DNA of 64,000 nt from UBA6544 sp038131165. GTDB taxonomy: Bacteria; Pseudomonadota; Alphaproteobacteria; UBA8366. The stretch's first letter is position 1. Each line of letters begins with the position of its first letter. The stretch is taken from positions 8,754 through 72,753 of the forward strand of contig JAYPOZ010000011.1 of the NCBI GenBank assembly GCA_038131165.1, given 5' to 3'. Below the pieces are notes generated by a model. The model was not told the origin of the DNA, made no database searches, and was given only the letters and a program-made list of their open reading frames with translations. The translations under genes were made by a program, and so were the position numbers. Positions 1 to 9,199 of this stretch are shown piece by piece.

Positions 1-545
1 GCGCGGCAAAGCGCTACGATTTCGGCCAAGGGCAAGACCAATGCCGTCTCCGAGGTGATGTGATCGACGATGGCGAGCCGCGTGCGGGCCGACAAGCCTT
101 CGGCGACGGCATCGACCACGTCCGACGCCGCCTTGAGCGGGAAGGGAACCTTCACCGTGACCAGCGTCGCGCCTGCCTGGCGGCAGGCATAGGCGGCGGC
201 GTTGCGCACCGCGCCATAAGTGTGGTCGCTGACCAGAATTTCGTCTCCCATCTTGAGGTCGAGCGAGCGCAGCACCGCATTGATGCCGGCCGTGGCGTTC
301 TCCGTGAAGACATAGTCGGGGCCGCGGCCGCCGAATAAATCCGCGGCGGTCTCCGCGGCCTGCCGGAGAGCCGGTATCAACTGATGGCGCATGTATCCGG
401 CGGGTTGTGATTCGATCTGCCGCCGTAACGCCTCCTGGGCCTCCAGCACTTCGATGGGCGTCACGCCGACGGTGCCGTGGTTGAGGTAGACGATATCGGG
501 TGCGAGCGGCCAAAGCGCCCGCACCCCATGTCCAAATTCCAACAT
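1..545 (-). CDS. PLP-dependent class V aminotransferase fold enzyme, N-terminal part
   Basis: The first ~181 residues of a class V aminotransferase-fold enzyme; the gene leaves the window on the left, so its C-terminal half, including the PLP lysine, is not seen. The protein begins MLEFGHGVRALWPL and then shows the family signatures VYLNHGTVGVTP, the ENATAGIN cofactor-pocket loop, and DEILVSDHTYGAVRNA. The last visible part, AIVDHITSETALVLP, leads toward the PLP-binding segment. This order matches isopenicillin-N-epimerase-like and cysteine-desulfurase-like members; the substrate cannot be told. The ATG at 545 is the first plausible start and lies 29 bases after the stop of the upstream dehydrogenase gene, so the two are probably co-transcribed. 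Confidence 0.85.
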   Translation of the reverse strand, partial: MLEFGHGVRALWPLAPDIVYLNHGTVGVTPIEVLEAQEALRRQIESQPAGYMRHQLIPALRQAAETAADLFGGRGPDYVFTENATAGINAVLRSLDLKMGDEILVSDHTYGAVRNAAAYACRQAGATLVTVKVPFPLKAASDVVDAVAEGLSARTRLAIVDHITSETALVLPLAEIVALCR

Positions 546-574
546 GCCGGAGGACGGCTTCACGCGAAGCGGGG

Positions 575-1456
575 TTAGTTGCCGATCTTCACATCCGCCA
601 TTTCCTCGATGACCGCGATGGCGTCATCCGTATTGGCGTCTTCGCCGCATTTGTAGAGCCCGGTCTGCAACAGGCCGCGCGCGACATTGTGCATCAGCAT
701 CGGCGCCCCGCAGTTCATGCCGAGCTGAGTCGCCAGGCTGACGTCCTTGAGCATCAGGGCCAAGGCGAAGTTGGAGCTGGGCACGCCTTTGATCAAGGCG
801 GGGAGGCCGCGTTCCGTCGCGCCGCTTCGGCCGGAAGATTTATTGATGACGGCGTCCATCGTCTCCAGCGACAAGCCGTATTTCTTGCCCATGGCGACGG
901 CTTCCAGCATGGCCAGCCGGTTGCAGGCGGCGATGGTGTTGTTGACCAGCTTGACGACGTGACCGTTGCCGATGTCGCCGCAGTGGACGATGTTGGGGCT
1001 GATCGATTCGAAATACGGTTTCACCTTCTCGAAGGCTTCCATCGGCCCGCCCGCCATGATGGCGATGGTGCCGGCATCGGCCCCCGCCGGACCGCCCGAG
1101 ACCGGAGCGTCGATCAGCGTGATACCTTTCTCGGCCAGTTCCGCCGCCATCGCGCGCGTCTGGTCCGGATCGCCCGACGTTTGGTCGACGACGATCTTGC
1201 CGGGGGTCAGTCCTTCGGCGAGACCGCCCGGCCCGAAGATGGCGTCGCGCACGTTGGAGGAGCGCGGCAGGCACAGCAGGACGATGTCGCATTCGCGCGC
1301 CAGGGAGGCGCCGTCCTGTGCCGGAATGGCGCCGTTCTCGGCGAACGAAGCGACCGCCTCCGGATTAAGGTCGAGTACCCGAAGCTTGTGCGACAGCATC
1401 AGCCGCCGCGCCAAGGCGCCGCCCATCGCGCCCAATCCGACATATCCTAATTCCAT
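575..1456 (-). CDS. NAD(P)-dependent beta-hydroxyacid dehydrogenase (3-hydroxyisobutyrate dehydrogenase family)
   Basis: A 293-residue member of the beta-hydroxyacid dehydrogenase family, which oxidises 3-hydroxyisobutyrate, tartronate semialdehyde or similar acids with NAD(P). The N-terminal Rossmann motif is GYVGLGAMGG (residues 4-13). The substrate-binding signature DAPVSGGPAGADAGT and the catalytic-lysine segment GHVVKLVNNT are both present, and the length is normal. I chose the ATG at 1456 because GGGGAGAAG lies just upstream and it puts the Rossmann motif at the N-terminus; the open frame extends further upstream to 1615 without homology-like sequence. The class V aminotransferase gene follows in the same direction. 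The exact substrate is unknown. Confidence 0.88.
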   Translation of the reverse strand: MELGYVGLGAMGGALARRLMLSHKLRVLDLNPEAVASFAENGAIPAQDGASLARECDIVLLCLPRSSNVRDAIFGPGGLAEGLTPGKIVVDQTSGDPDQTRAMAAELAEKGITLIDAPVSGGPAGADAGTIAIMAGGPMEAFEKVKPYFESISPNIVHCGDIGNGHVVKLVNNTIAACNRLAMLEAVAMGKKYGLSLETMDAVINKSSGRSGATERGLPALIKGVPSSNFALALMLKDVSLATQLGMNCGAPMLMHNVARGLLQTGLYKCGEDANTDDAIAVIEEMADVKIGN

Positions 1457-1667
1457 GATCTTCTCCCCGGTAATGATTTCGAGAGCGGGCAGATTGCCGC
1501 CCGCCGATTGTTCCCAGCAGTGATCTAGTCGGGTTTCGCCCGGTTTCACCAACCGTCGCCCGTTTTGGAAACTGCCGCCCGATGGAATAGAGGGCGCCCG
1601 CGACCTAACTATCATGATACCCGGCGGAATTGCGCCCGGGCGGCTGGACAGGGAAGGCTTGAGACGG

Positions 1668-2450
1668 ATGGATCGAATTGACGTGGCGGGGATCGGACTC
1701 GACCTTGAAATTACCGGAGGGGGTGCGCCGTTGCTCTATCTCCACCCGGAGCATTACGCGCATTTGCACGACCCATTTGTCGCGAAATTGGCGGAACGGT
1801 GGAAGGTCTACGCGCCGCGCCATCCGGGCTTCGACGGACGTCAGCCGCCGCGCGATTTCAGGCGGGTCGACGATCTGGCGTATCTCTATCTCGACCTGCT
1901 CGATCAGCTGGACCTGGACGATGTCACCGTTCTCGGGGCGTCGTTCGGCGGCTGGATCGGATTGGAGATGGCGGTGCGGAACGACCGGCGGCTGCGCGCG
2001 CTGGGGCTGATCGCGCCGCTCGGCGCGAAATTGGGGGCGCGCGACGCGCGTGACTTCGCCGACCTCTTCGCAATGCCGGATGCCGAGGCTGCCCGCTGCC
2101 TGTTCGCGGGGGCGCCGCCCGACCTTGGCGCTTTCAGCGCCGATCAACTGACGAGCGTGGCCGTCGACCGGCAAACCGTCTCGTATTACGCCTGGAAGCC
2201 TTACATGCACAATCCGGCGCTCGCGCGGTGGCTGCACCGCGTCAAGGTGCCGACACACCTGATCTGGGGGGAGGGCGACGGATTTGTCCCTCCCGACTAC
2301 GGCAAGAGATTGGCGGAGCGGATACCGCTGGCGCGGATGGATATTCTCCCCGGCGCCGGTCACTACCCGCAGATCGAACGCCTGGATGAAACCATGGCCA
2401 CGCTCGCCGCCGGCCCGTGTGCGGCCGGTGCCGCGAAAGCAGGAGGTTAG
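1668..2450 (+). CDS. alpha/beta hydrolase
   Basis: A 260-residue alpha/beta hydrolase. The nucleophile elbow is GASFGG (Ser92), the acid is likely in HLIWGEGDGF and the histidine in GAGHYPQIE, so a full triad can be assigned. The oxyanion-side sequence LLYLHPEHY replaces the more usual HG motif. The ATG at 1668 has GGGAAGG ten bases upstream; another ATG at 1614 would add 18 residues without family sequence. The flavin monooxygenase gene starts 4 bases after its stop, so the two form a translationally close pair, as often seen for monooxygenase/hydrolase couples in ring or ester degradation. Divergent from the dehydrogenase to the left. Confidence 0.85.
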   Translation: MDRIDVAGIGLDLEITGGGAPLLYLHPEHYAHLHDPFVAKLAERWKVYAPRHPGFDGRQPPRDFRRVDDLAYLYLDLLDQLDLDDVTVLGASFGGWIGLEMAVRNDRRLRALGLIAPLGAKLGARDARDFADLFAMPDAEAARCLFAGAPPDLGAFSADQLTSVAVDRQTVSYYAWKPYMHNPALARWLHRVKVPTHLIWGEGDGFVPPDYGKRLAERIPLARMDILPGAGHYPQIERLDETMATLAAGPCAAGAAKAGG

Positions 2451-2454
2451 TGCG

Positions 2455-3609
2455 ATGAAAGTTTGGCATTTTAGCGAGATGGCCTACCACCCGGGTTGGG
2501 AAGAGCTGGGCGATTCGCTCCGCAACGTCATTCCGAGCCGGGTCTACGATCCGAAGCTCGGGGCCGATCTCTATCACCGCTATCTCGACGAATGGGCCCT
2601 CTGTGACGAGTTGGGCATCAACATCATGGTGAACGAGCACCATGCGACGGCGACCTGCACGACTTCGGTCTGCACGATTCCCCTGGCGATCCTCGCGCGC
2701 GAGACCAAGAAGGTCCGTTTGCTGTGCCTTGGCATGCCGATCGCCAATCGAATGGACGCCGTTCGGATCGCGGAAGAATATTCGATGCTGGATGTCATTT
2801 CCCGCGGTCGTCTGGAAATGGGTTTCGTGAAAGGCTCGCCCTTCGAGGTGACGCCGGCGAACAGCAACCCGGCGACCCTGATGGAACGTTTCTGGGAAGC
2901 ACACGACCTCATTCTCAAGGCCATGACGACCCAGGATGGGCCGTTCAATTGGGAAGGCGATCATTTTCAGTACCGCCAGGTGAATGTCTGGCCGCGGCCG
3001 TATCAGGAGCCGCATCCGCCGGTTTGGATGACCGTGGGCAGTCCCGGCTCGGCCAAAATGGTGGGCGAGAAGGGTTACGTGGTCGCCTCGTTGAATACGG
3101 GATATGCGGCCACGCCGACGATTTACGACACCTACCGGAAGGCCGCCGAGGCGGCGGGCCATTCGGTCTCGGCCGACCGCTTCGCCTATCTTGCCATCGT
3201 CGGCGTCGGCGAGACGGAGGAAGAAGGCCACCGCCGCGCCGATCAGATTCTCGACTACAGCCGCACCACTCCGCGAGTGGCCCGCCAGTTCTGGTTCCCT
3301 CCCGGATATGCGCCGGCCGAAGTGACCGGGCAGATGCTGAACAATACCGCGCCCCGGACGATCACGCTTCGGGACGGCGGGAAGGCCGTCATGCAGACCG
3401 GCAGCGTCGACGAGTATATCGACGCCGGCATCGCTTTCGCCGGCACCCCGGATACGGTCTACGCGCAAATCAAGGAGTTCAACGACCATGTGGGCGGCTT
3501 GGGGCATCTGCTGATGATGGGCCAGGGCGGGCACCTGAGCCACGACGATACGGTCGACAATCTGACGCTGTTCAGCAAAGAGGTGCTGCCGAGGTTACAG
3601 GACCTCTGA
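2455..3609 (+). CDS. LLM-class flavin-dependent monooxygenase (bacterial luciferase-like)
   Basis: A 384-residue TIM-barrel flavin monooxygenase of the luciferase-like family, using reduced FMN supplied by a separate reductase. Visible family segments are LGINIMVNEHHATATC near residue 50, then LLCLGMPIANRMDAVRIAEEYSMLD and ISRGRLEMGFVKG, typical of the barrel of alkane-sulfonate and related monooxygenases, and WMTVGSPGSA further on. AGGAGG at 2441-2446 precedes the ATG at 2455. It follows the alpha/beta hydrolase by 4 bases, which supports a two-step oxygenation/hydrolysis job. The substrate cannot be read from the sequence. Confidence 0.88.
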   Translation: MKVWHFSEMAYHPGWEELGDSLRNVIPSRVYDPKLGADLYHRYLDEWALCDELGINIMVNEHHATATCTTSVCTIPLAILARETKKVRLLCLGMPIANRMDAVRIAEEYSMLDVISRGRLEMGFVKGSPFEVTPANSNPATLMERFWEAHDLILKAMTTQDGPFNWEGDHFQYRQVNVWPRPYQEPHPPVWMTVGSPGSAKMVGEKGYVVASLNTGYAATPTIYDTYRKAAEAAGHSVSADRFAYLAIVGVGETEEEGHRRADQILDYSRTTPRVARQFWFPPGYAPAEVTGQMLNNTAPRTITLRDGGKAVMQTGSVDEYIDAGIAFAGTPDTVYAQIKEFNDHVGGLGHLLMMGQGGHLSHDDTVDNLTLFSKEVLPRLQDL

Positions 3610-3645
3610 TCCGGGCGCTCTTACGGCGGGCGTTCCGAGCGGCCC

Positions 3646-4770
3646 TTACGCGCTGACGGGGGCCGCCTCCGTCACGGCGTCGACGACCGCGTCGATTTCG
3701 GCTGTCGTCGTGTCGTATCCGACGCTGAAGCGGATGGCGCCCATGGCGACCCGGTCGGAGAGACCCATCGCAGCCAGTACCGGCGACATGGTGACGGAGT
3801 CTTCGTGGCAGGCCGACCCCGTGGACGCGGCAATTCCATCCAGCGCTTCGAGAAGCTTCGAGCCGTCGCGGCCGACAAAGGAAACGTTGAGCGTGTTCGG
3901 CAAGCGGTGATCCGGGTGGCCGTTCAGGACAATGCCGTCGCCGAATCTCTGCTGCAATTTTTCCCAGAAATAATCGCGAATGTGACCGAGGGCAGCGGGG
4001 TCCAGCCTTTCCCGCGCGAGGGCGCAGGCGGTGCCGAGCGCCACGGCCATGACGATGGATTCCGTGCCGGACCGCTGTACGGCCTCCTGTCCGCCACCAT
4101 GGATGAGCGGTTCTATTCCCACACCGCGGCGGATAAAGAGCGCCCCCACGCCCTTCGGCGCGTAGAGCTTATGGCCGGCCAGCGTGAGAAGGTCGACGCC
4201 GAGAGCCCCGACGTCGACGGGTATCTTGCCGGCGGACTGCGCCACATCGGTGTGCATCAGAGCGCCGTGTTCGCGGGCGATTGCCGAAATCTCCGCAATC
4301 GGCTGGATCGTGCCGGTTTCGTTGTTGGCGTGCATCACGCTGACGAGGATTGTGTCGGCGGTTATCGCCGCCCGGACATCCACCGGTGTCACCATGCCGC
4401 TCCCGTCGACCGGAAGATAGGTGACGTTTGCGCCCAGGCGTTCCAGGAAACGGCAGGTCTCGATGGTCGCGGGGTGTTCTATTTGCGTCGTGATCAGATG
4501 CGCGTCGCGGCGGCCCGACGCGAAATAGGCGCCCTTCAGCGCATGGTTGGTCGCCTCGCTGCCGCCGCTGGTAAAGACGATCTCGTCCGCCGCGCTGCCG
4601 AGCAGCGCCGCGACCTGTTCCCGCGCCGCCGCCAAGGTCTCCTGAAGCCCGGCGCTCGCCCAGTGGCGGCTCGACGGATTGCCGAACCCTTGACGGAGGT
4701 AGGGTTGCATTGCGTCCGCGACTTCGGGCGCGATCGGCGTGCTGGCGTTGTAGTCGAGATAAATGCTCAC
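3646..4770 (-). CDS. cysteine desulfurase family protein (IscS/NifS-like)
   Basis: A 374-residue class V aminotransferase-fold cysteine desulfurase. Landmarks in order: MSIYLDYNASTPIAP, SGGSEATNHALKG, IEHPATI, the HANNETGTIQPI loop, the PLP lysine in TLAGHKLYAPKGVGA, and the active-site cysteine loop STGSACHEDS. It would release sulfane sulfur from cysteine for Fe-S clusters, molybdenum cofactor or thionucleosides. The start is GTG at 4770, which overlaps the stop of the upstream CoA-transferase gene in a GTGA arrangement, so translation is probably coupled. No isc/suf scaffold gene is adjacent, so the sulfur acceptor is unknown. Confidence 0.9.
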   Translation of the reverse strand: MSIYLDYNASTPIAPEVADAMQPYLRQGFGNPSSRHWASAGLQETLAAAREQVAALLGSAADEIVFTSGGSEATNHALKGAYFASGRRDAHLITTQIEHPATIETCRFLERLGANVTYLPVDGSGMVTPVDVRAAITADTILVSVMHANNETGTIQPIAEISAIAREHGALMHTDVAQSAGKIPVDVGALGVDLLTLAGHKLYAPKGVGALFIRRGVGIEPLIHGGGQEAVQRSGTESIVMAVALGTACALARERLDPAALGHIRDYFWEKLQQRFGDGIVLNGHPDHRLPNTLNVSFVGRDGSKLLEALDGIAASTGSACHEDSVTMSPVLAAMGLSDRVAMGAIRFSVGYDTTTAEIDAVVDAVTEAAPVSA

Positions 4771-5981
4771 CCGACGGCCCCCGTCTCCCGCAGCCTGTCG
4801 ATTTTCTCCTCGTCGTACCCGAGATGATCGCGGAGCACCGCGTCCGTGTGCTCCGCATGCATCGGCGCCGCCGTGGCCGCGCGGATCGGCGTGCCCGACA
4901 TCTGCACCGGCGAGCGCAGGTTGGGGACGGTGCCGGCGAGCGCGTGCGGCAGATCTTCGGTCAGGCCGCGCTCCCGCACGAACGGGTCAGAGAGCGCCTC
5001 TCCCATCTCGTTGATGGGTCCGACGGGGGCGCCCTTCTCGTGCATCCGCGCAATCCAGGCATCGCGGGTATCGGTGGCGAGGATTTCCGTGACGATCTCG
5101 TAGAGCGCGTCCCGGTTCTCCAGGCGCTGCGGGTTGGCGGCGAAGCGCGGGTCTTTGGCAAGTTCGGGCCGGCCCAGGCCTTCGGCGAATTGCACGAAGC
5201 TGCGCTCGCTGGCGCAGGTCACCTGGATCAGTTTGCCGTCCTTGGCGGGGAACACGCCGATCGGCTGGGCGGCGTTGCTGCCGTTGCCGACTCGGGGCAG
5301 CTCGGTGCCGTCCAGGAGGTAGCGGATGCCGTAGTGCGAGAGGGACGCGACGGCGACGTCGAACAGCGGCACCTCGATAAACTGGCCCAATCCCGTGCGT
5401 TCCCGCGCGAAAAGGGCCGCGAGCACGCCTTGCACGGCGTAATGTCCGGTCTGCGTGTCGATCACCGCGAGGCCCGTCCGCATGGGGCCGGATTCCTGGC
5501 TGCCGTTGGTCGCCATCTGGCCGCTTTCCGCCTGCACGACGGGGTCGTAGGCGGCCCGCGTGGCCTGCGAGCCTTCGCGGCCATAGCCCGAGATCGAGCA
5601 ATAGATCAGGCGCGGATAGCGCTCGCGAAGGTTCTCGTAGCCGAAGCCGTGCCGGTCCATGACGCCGGTGCGGAAATTCTCGACCAGAATGTCGGCGGTG
5701 GCCAGAAGGTCATGGACCACGGCCTTGCCGCCATCGTCGCCGAGATTGACGCCGACGCTCGCCTTATTGCGGTTGAGCGACAGAAAATACGGCGAATCGC
5801 ATTTCATGTCGGGCGGTTTGTGGTACCGCAGGTCGTCGCCCGTGCGCGGATCTTCCAGTTTGATGACCTCGGCGCCGAAATCCGCGAGGCACATGGTGCA
5901 ATGCGGACCGGCGACAATACGGCTGAAATCGATGACGCGAATGCCCTTCAAGGCCCCGTCGAGCGGCGTTTGTGGCGACAT
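4767..5981 (-). CDS. family III CoA-transferase (CaiB/BaiF)
   Basis: A 404-residue family III CoA-transferase, moving CoA between organic acids. It opens with the typical GIRVIDFSRIVAGPHCTMCLADFGAEVIKLE and continues with NRNKASVGVNL, DILVENFRTGVMDRHGFGY and YCSISGYG. The expected catalytic aspartate is Asp175 in AVIDTQTGHYAV. The ATG at 5981 has GGAAGG eight bases upstream. The stop overlaps the GTG start of the desulfurase gene. No dehydratase or acyl-CoA dehydrogenase is adjacent, so the acid substrate is open. Confidence 0.92.
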   Translation of the reverse strand: MSPQTPLDGALKGIRVIDFSRIVAGPHCTMCLADFGAEVIKLEDPRTGDDLRYHKPPDMKCDSPYFLSLNRNKASVGVNLGDDGGKAVVHDLLATADILVENFRTGVMDRHGFGYENLRERYPRLIYCSISGYGREGSQATRAAYDPVVQAESGQMATNGSQESGPMRTGLAVIDTQTGHYAVQGVLAALFARERTGLGQFIEVPLFDVAVASLSHYGIRYLLDGTELPRVGNGSNAAQPIGVFPAKDGKLIQVTCASERSFVQFAEGLGRPELAKDPRFAANPQRLENRDALYEIVTEILATDTRDAWIARMHEKGAPVGPINEMGEALSDPFVRERGLTEDLPHALAGTVPNLRSPVQMSGTPIRAATAAPMHAEHTDAVLRDHLGYDEEKIDRLRETGAVG

Positions 5982-6082
5982 GCTTGTTTTCCTTCCTCGT
6001 CCCGGGTTGTATTTAGCGCAATGTCGGCCGGCTTAAACCGTGCCCGACCGGCCAACGCGATAGGGACACAGGGGAGAGACAC

Positions 6083-6841
6083 ATGAGCGGAGACGGAAAG
6101 ATCGCGATCATTACAGGCGCGGGCAGCGGCATCGGCCGCGCCTCGGTACTGGCCTTGCTGAAGGAGGGCTGGTCGGTCACCTTGGCGGGGCGACGGGTGG
6201 AGCCGATGGAAGAGACCGTCAGCCTGGCCGGGGCCGATGGCGCGCGCACGCTGGTCGTCTCGACGGACGTTGCGGACGAGGCCGCGATGCGGGCGTTGTT
6301 CGATGCCACCAAGGACAAGTTCGGGCGGCTCGATTTCCTTTTCAACAATGCGGGAATGGGCGTGCCGCCGGCGGACCCGGATGAGATATCTTTCGCCGAT
6401 TGGAAGAAAGTCGTCGACGCGAACCTCCACGGCACGTTTCTTGGCATCCAGAACGCCTTCCGGCTGATGCGGGCGCAGGACCCGAAGGGCGGGCGTATCG
6501 TAAATAACGGCTCGATTTCTTCCTACACTCCGCGGCCGGGCTCGATCCCCTACACCTCGACCAAGCATGCGGTGACGGGGCTCACCAAGACGGCTTCCCT
6601 CGATGGCCGCAAGCACGACATCGCGGTCGGGCAGTTGGATGTGGGCAACGCCGCGACGCCGATGACCGCGCGCATGGCGAGAGGAGTCCCCCAAGCCAAC
6701 GGCACGACGATGATCGAGCCCACCATGGACGTGCAGAACGTCGCCAACGCCATCGTCTATATGGCGAGCCTGCCGCTGGATGCGAATGTCCAATTCATGA
6801 CCGTGATGGCATCGAAGATGCCGTATGTCGGGCGGGGATAG
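6083..6841 (+). CDS. short-chain dehydrogenase/reductase (SDR)
   Basis: A 252-residue classical SDR. It shows TGAGSGIGRAS for the NAD(P)-binding loop, FNNAGMG, the catalytic serine in NNGSISSYTP and the YTSTK catalytic pair. Arg-rich AGRRVE after the second strand suggests NADP preference, which is inference. GGGGAGAG lies eight bases before the ATG. It is divergent from the CoA-transferase and convergent with the TauE-like permease. The substrate is not apparent. Confidence 0.9.
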   Translation: MSGDGKIAIITGAGSGIGRASVLALLKEGWSVTLAGRRVEPMEETVSLAGADGARTLVVSTDVADEAAMRALFDATKDKFGRLDFLFNNAGMGVPPADPDEISFADWKKVVDANLHGTFLGIQNAFRLMRAQDPKGGRIVNNGSISSYTPRPGSIPYTSTKHAVTGLTKTASLDGRKHDIAVGQLDVGNAATPMTARMARGVPQANGTTMIEPTMDVQNVANAIVYMASLPLDANVQFMTVMASKMPYVGRG

Positions 6842-6859
6842 CGAGGCGGTCTCGCGGCG

Positions 6860-6889
6860 CGTCAAAGTAGGACTTCGTACTATTTGACG
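6860..6889. terminator. hairpin between convergent genes
   Basis: The arms CGTCAAA-GTA (from 6860) and TAC-TA-TTTGACG (to 6889) pair around an 8-base loop with a 2-base bulge. It lies between the stops of the SDR and the convergent TauE-like gene and overlaps the latter's last codons. No long T run follows, so it is a possible bidirectional transcription end rather than a textbook terminator. Confidence 0.35.
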
Positions 6890-7608
6890 AGCGCCACGAT
6901 TCCCATGACCAATACCAGGGTGACGACGACGCGCCGAAACAGCGTCTCCGAGGCGCCCTTGAAGAAATGGCTGCCGATCCAGATTCCGGTCATGTAGACC
7001 GGGGCCAGCAGCAGGCTCAGCAACAGCGCATCGAGGCTGTAGAGATCGTGCCAACCATAGGCCGCCAGGCGCAGGACCATGGCGAGCGAGAAATAGGCGA
7101 CGATGCCGGCCCGTGTCTGAGCCGCGTTGCTGCCCTTGGCGAGCAGGAACATCACCACCGGCGGTCCGCCGAGGCTCGCGATGCCGCTGCAAAATCCGCC
7201 GATTGCGCCGATGCCGGCGCTGAGCGGTCTGGTAACTTCGCCCCTATATCGCCAGCCCGTCGCGATCATAAGGCCGAAGACAACCACGATCGCGGCGATG
7301 GCACGGCGCGTCAGCTCGGGATCGACGTCCGCCAGCGCCCAGGCGCCGAGCGGCAAGGTGAGCGCCGCAGCGACGCAGAGCGGGGCGAGGGACCGCCAAT
7401 CGGCGTCGCGGTAGGCGGTACGGGCCAGCTGCAGCACGCCCGGCACTTCGATCAGCGACATCAGCACGACGGCGGGAATCGGCCCGTAGGAGATGACCAG
7501 CGCCGGGATGATGATCAGCGCCGCGCCGAACCCCGTGAATCCGCGCGAGAGACCGCCCAGGAAAACGGCCCCGAGGGCGAATGCGAGCAACGGGTCGAAT
7601 GTGATCAA
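6880..7608 (-). CDS. TauE/SafE family anion permease
   Basis: A 242-residue multi-pass membrane protein of the sulfite exporter TauE/SafE family. The N-terminal half carries the family motif GGLSRGFTGFGAALIIIPAL, and the second half repeats it as GGFCSGIASLGGPPVVMFLLA. About eight hydrophobic segments are visible. The start appears to be TTG at 7608, because no ATG or GTG precedes the first conserved segment in frame; the ribosome-binding site is poor. The likely role is export or uptake of a small organic anion or sulfite; neighbouring degradative genes do not fix the substrate. Confidence 0.87.
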   Translation of the reverse strand: MITFDPLLAFALGAVFLGGLSRGFTGFGAALIIIPALVISYGPIPAVVLMSLIEVPGVLQLARTAYRDADWRSLAPLCVAAALTLPLGAWALADVDPELTRRAIAAIVVVFGLMIATGWRYRGEVTRPLSAGIGAIGGFCSGIASLGGPPVVMFLLAKGSNAAQTRAGIVAYFSLAMVLRLAAYGWHDLYSLDALLLSLLLAPVYMTGIWIGSHFFKGASETLFRRVVVTLVLVMGIVALVK

Positions 7609-7657
7609 GAGATCACAGCGATGCGTCTGGAACCGGCCGCCATTCTATGGATCAAGG

Positions 7658-9079
7658 TCACTCCGCCGCGATGGTGGCGCTCTGCCCGGCTGCGTCGTAA
7701 TTGCCCGCGACCAGCAATTTCATCAGATCGTCGATGTCCGTAAGTTCGGGCAGGCGGCGGACCGTCTCGGCGATCGCGGCCAAATCGACGCTTGGATCGA
7801 CCATGTCGATGAGCGGCCGTGCTTTCTCCATGACACCCTCGAAGGATAGCGGCCGGTCCGGCGATCCGAGCGCGTCGATGACTTCGGCGGAGGCTTCCCT
7901 GCCGCCCTCGAAGGTTACCACGACCCGGTTCGCCATTCGGTCCGGCAGGTAGCCGTCGAGTTTCGGGTCGTGATGGGCTTCGATCTTGTCGATCAGCGAG
8001 ATGATCGTCGGGTCGCGGTGGTATTCGGCCTCGTAGGCGCCGTACTTCTTGGGCCCGTAGGCGAGCGTCGCGGCGGTGATATAGGGCATGCTGTATTGCG
8101 CCGCCATCACCGAATCCGGCCGGCGGATCGCGTGTTTCTTGATCGCGTTGCCGGGCGAGTAAACGTCGATTTTCGCAATTCCGTTCGGGTCATGCGTGAA
8201 ACCGTCGGTCGCCACTTCCAGGCAATCGATCAGCGAGTGGAACTTCCGGCAGCAGGAATAAGGCTTGAAGCTCATATTGTGGATCTCAAGCGGTGCGCCG
8301 TCCGCGCGCGCGAGCAGGTCGAGGTTCGGGCTCTCGCTGTAGAGGTGATAGAACGCGAGCGGCCCTTCGAGCGAATTGATCGGCGCCGACATTTCCAGCC
8401 GCCCGAGTTGTGCCGCCATAACGCCATGCATGGCGGGTATGCCCGCGTGCATGCGTTTCACCATGGTGCCCTGCGGCTCATGGGCGAACTGCGACGATCC
8501 GCTGACCATCGATAGAGCCAGTCCCCAGGAGCGCGCCAGACCTTCCGCGTCGAGGTTCATGAGCTTGGCCGCCGCGGCCGCCGCGCCGAAGGGGCCGAAC
8601 AGGCAGGTGGCGTGAAAGCCGCGCTCGGTCACTTTCTGCGAAATGGCGGCCCGGCCGATGCGTGACATCGCTTCGTATCCCGCCGCAACGGCCGCCAAGA
8701 TGTCGCGGCCCTGCGCGCCGGTTTCGGCCGCGACGGCGAGCGCCGCCGTAATGACCACCGCGCCCGGATGGCTGCTGGAGGCTTCGTGGGTGTCGTCGAG
8801 CTCGTAGCCGTGCGCCGCCGTGCCGTTGGCGAGTGCGGCCGTCGCCGCATTGGCCAGCTCGCCGGAGCCGATGAGGCGCGCCGGGCCGGCCGACTTCTGT
8901 TCCTGCGCCCAGGCCCGCATCTTGCGGCCCCACGGTTGCGCCGACCCGCACAGCGTGACCGCTGCATAATCGAGAATCAGGCGCTGCAATTGCGCGATAT
9001 CGTCTTCCGTCAGCGTCGCCGCGTCGAGCGCGATCATCTCCGCGGCTAGTTCCAGGCTCGATAAGTGCGAATTTGGCAT
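7658..9079 (-). CDS. MmgE/PrpD family protein
   Basis: A 473-residue member of the MmgE/PrpD family, which includes 2-methylcitrate dehydratase and iminodisuccinate epimerase. Recognisable segments are LILDYAAVTLCGS, AALANGTAAHGYELDDTHEASSSHPG, GYEAMSRIGRA, FHATCLFGPFGAAAAAAKL, and FKPYSCCRKFHSLID. The ATG at 9079 has GGAGAGGGAAAG directly before it; an upstream ATG at 9103 would add eight residues. It runs toward the TauE-like permease in the same direction, 49 bases apart. No prpB or prpC is nearby, so methylcitrate dehydration is not supported by context. Confidence 0.9.
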   Translation of the reverse strand: MPNSHLSSLELAAEMIALDAATLTEDDIAQLQRLILDYAAVTLCGSAQPWGRKMRAWAQEQKSAGPARLIGSGELANAATAALANGTAAHGYELDDTHEASSSHPGAVVITAALAVAAETGAQGRDILAAVAAGYEAMSRIGRAAISQKVTERGFHATCLFGPFGAAAAAAKLMNLDAEGLARSWGLALSMVSGSSQFAHEPQGTMVKRMHAGIPAMHGVMAAQLGRLEMSAPINSLEGPLAFYHLYSESPNLDLLARADGAPLEIHNMSFKPYSCCRKFHSLIDCLEVATDGFTHDPNGIAKIDVYSPGNAIKKHAIRRPDSVMAAQYSMPYITAATLAYGPKKYGAYEAEYHRDPTIISLIDKIEAHHDPKLDGYLPDRMANRVVVTFEGGREASAEVIDALGSPDRPLSFEGVMEKARPLIDMVDPSVDLAAIAETVRRLPELTDIDDLMKLLVAGNYDAAGQSATIAAE

Positions 9080-9199
9080 CTTTCCCTCTCCGATCTCCTG
9101 CATAGTTCATTACCTAACATCATTGTAGGCGAGAGCAATCGCGCGTACTGACGAAAAATTCGCGGCGGCGATTGCCGTTCATACGGGGAAGAATACGCA

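Noticed and set aside
575..1615. Longer version of the first dehydrogenase starting at 1615
   Set aside because: The extra 53 residues lack family sequence and would cover the divergent promoter region; the ATG at 1456 has a good ribosome-binding site.
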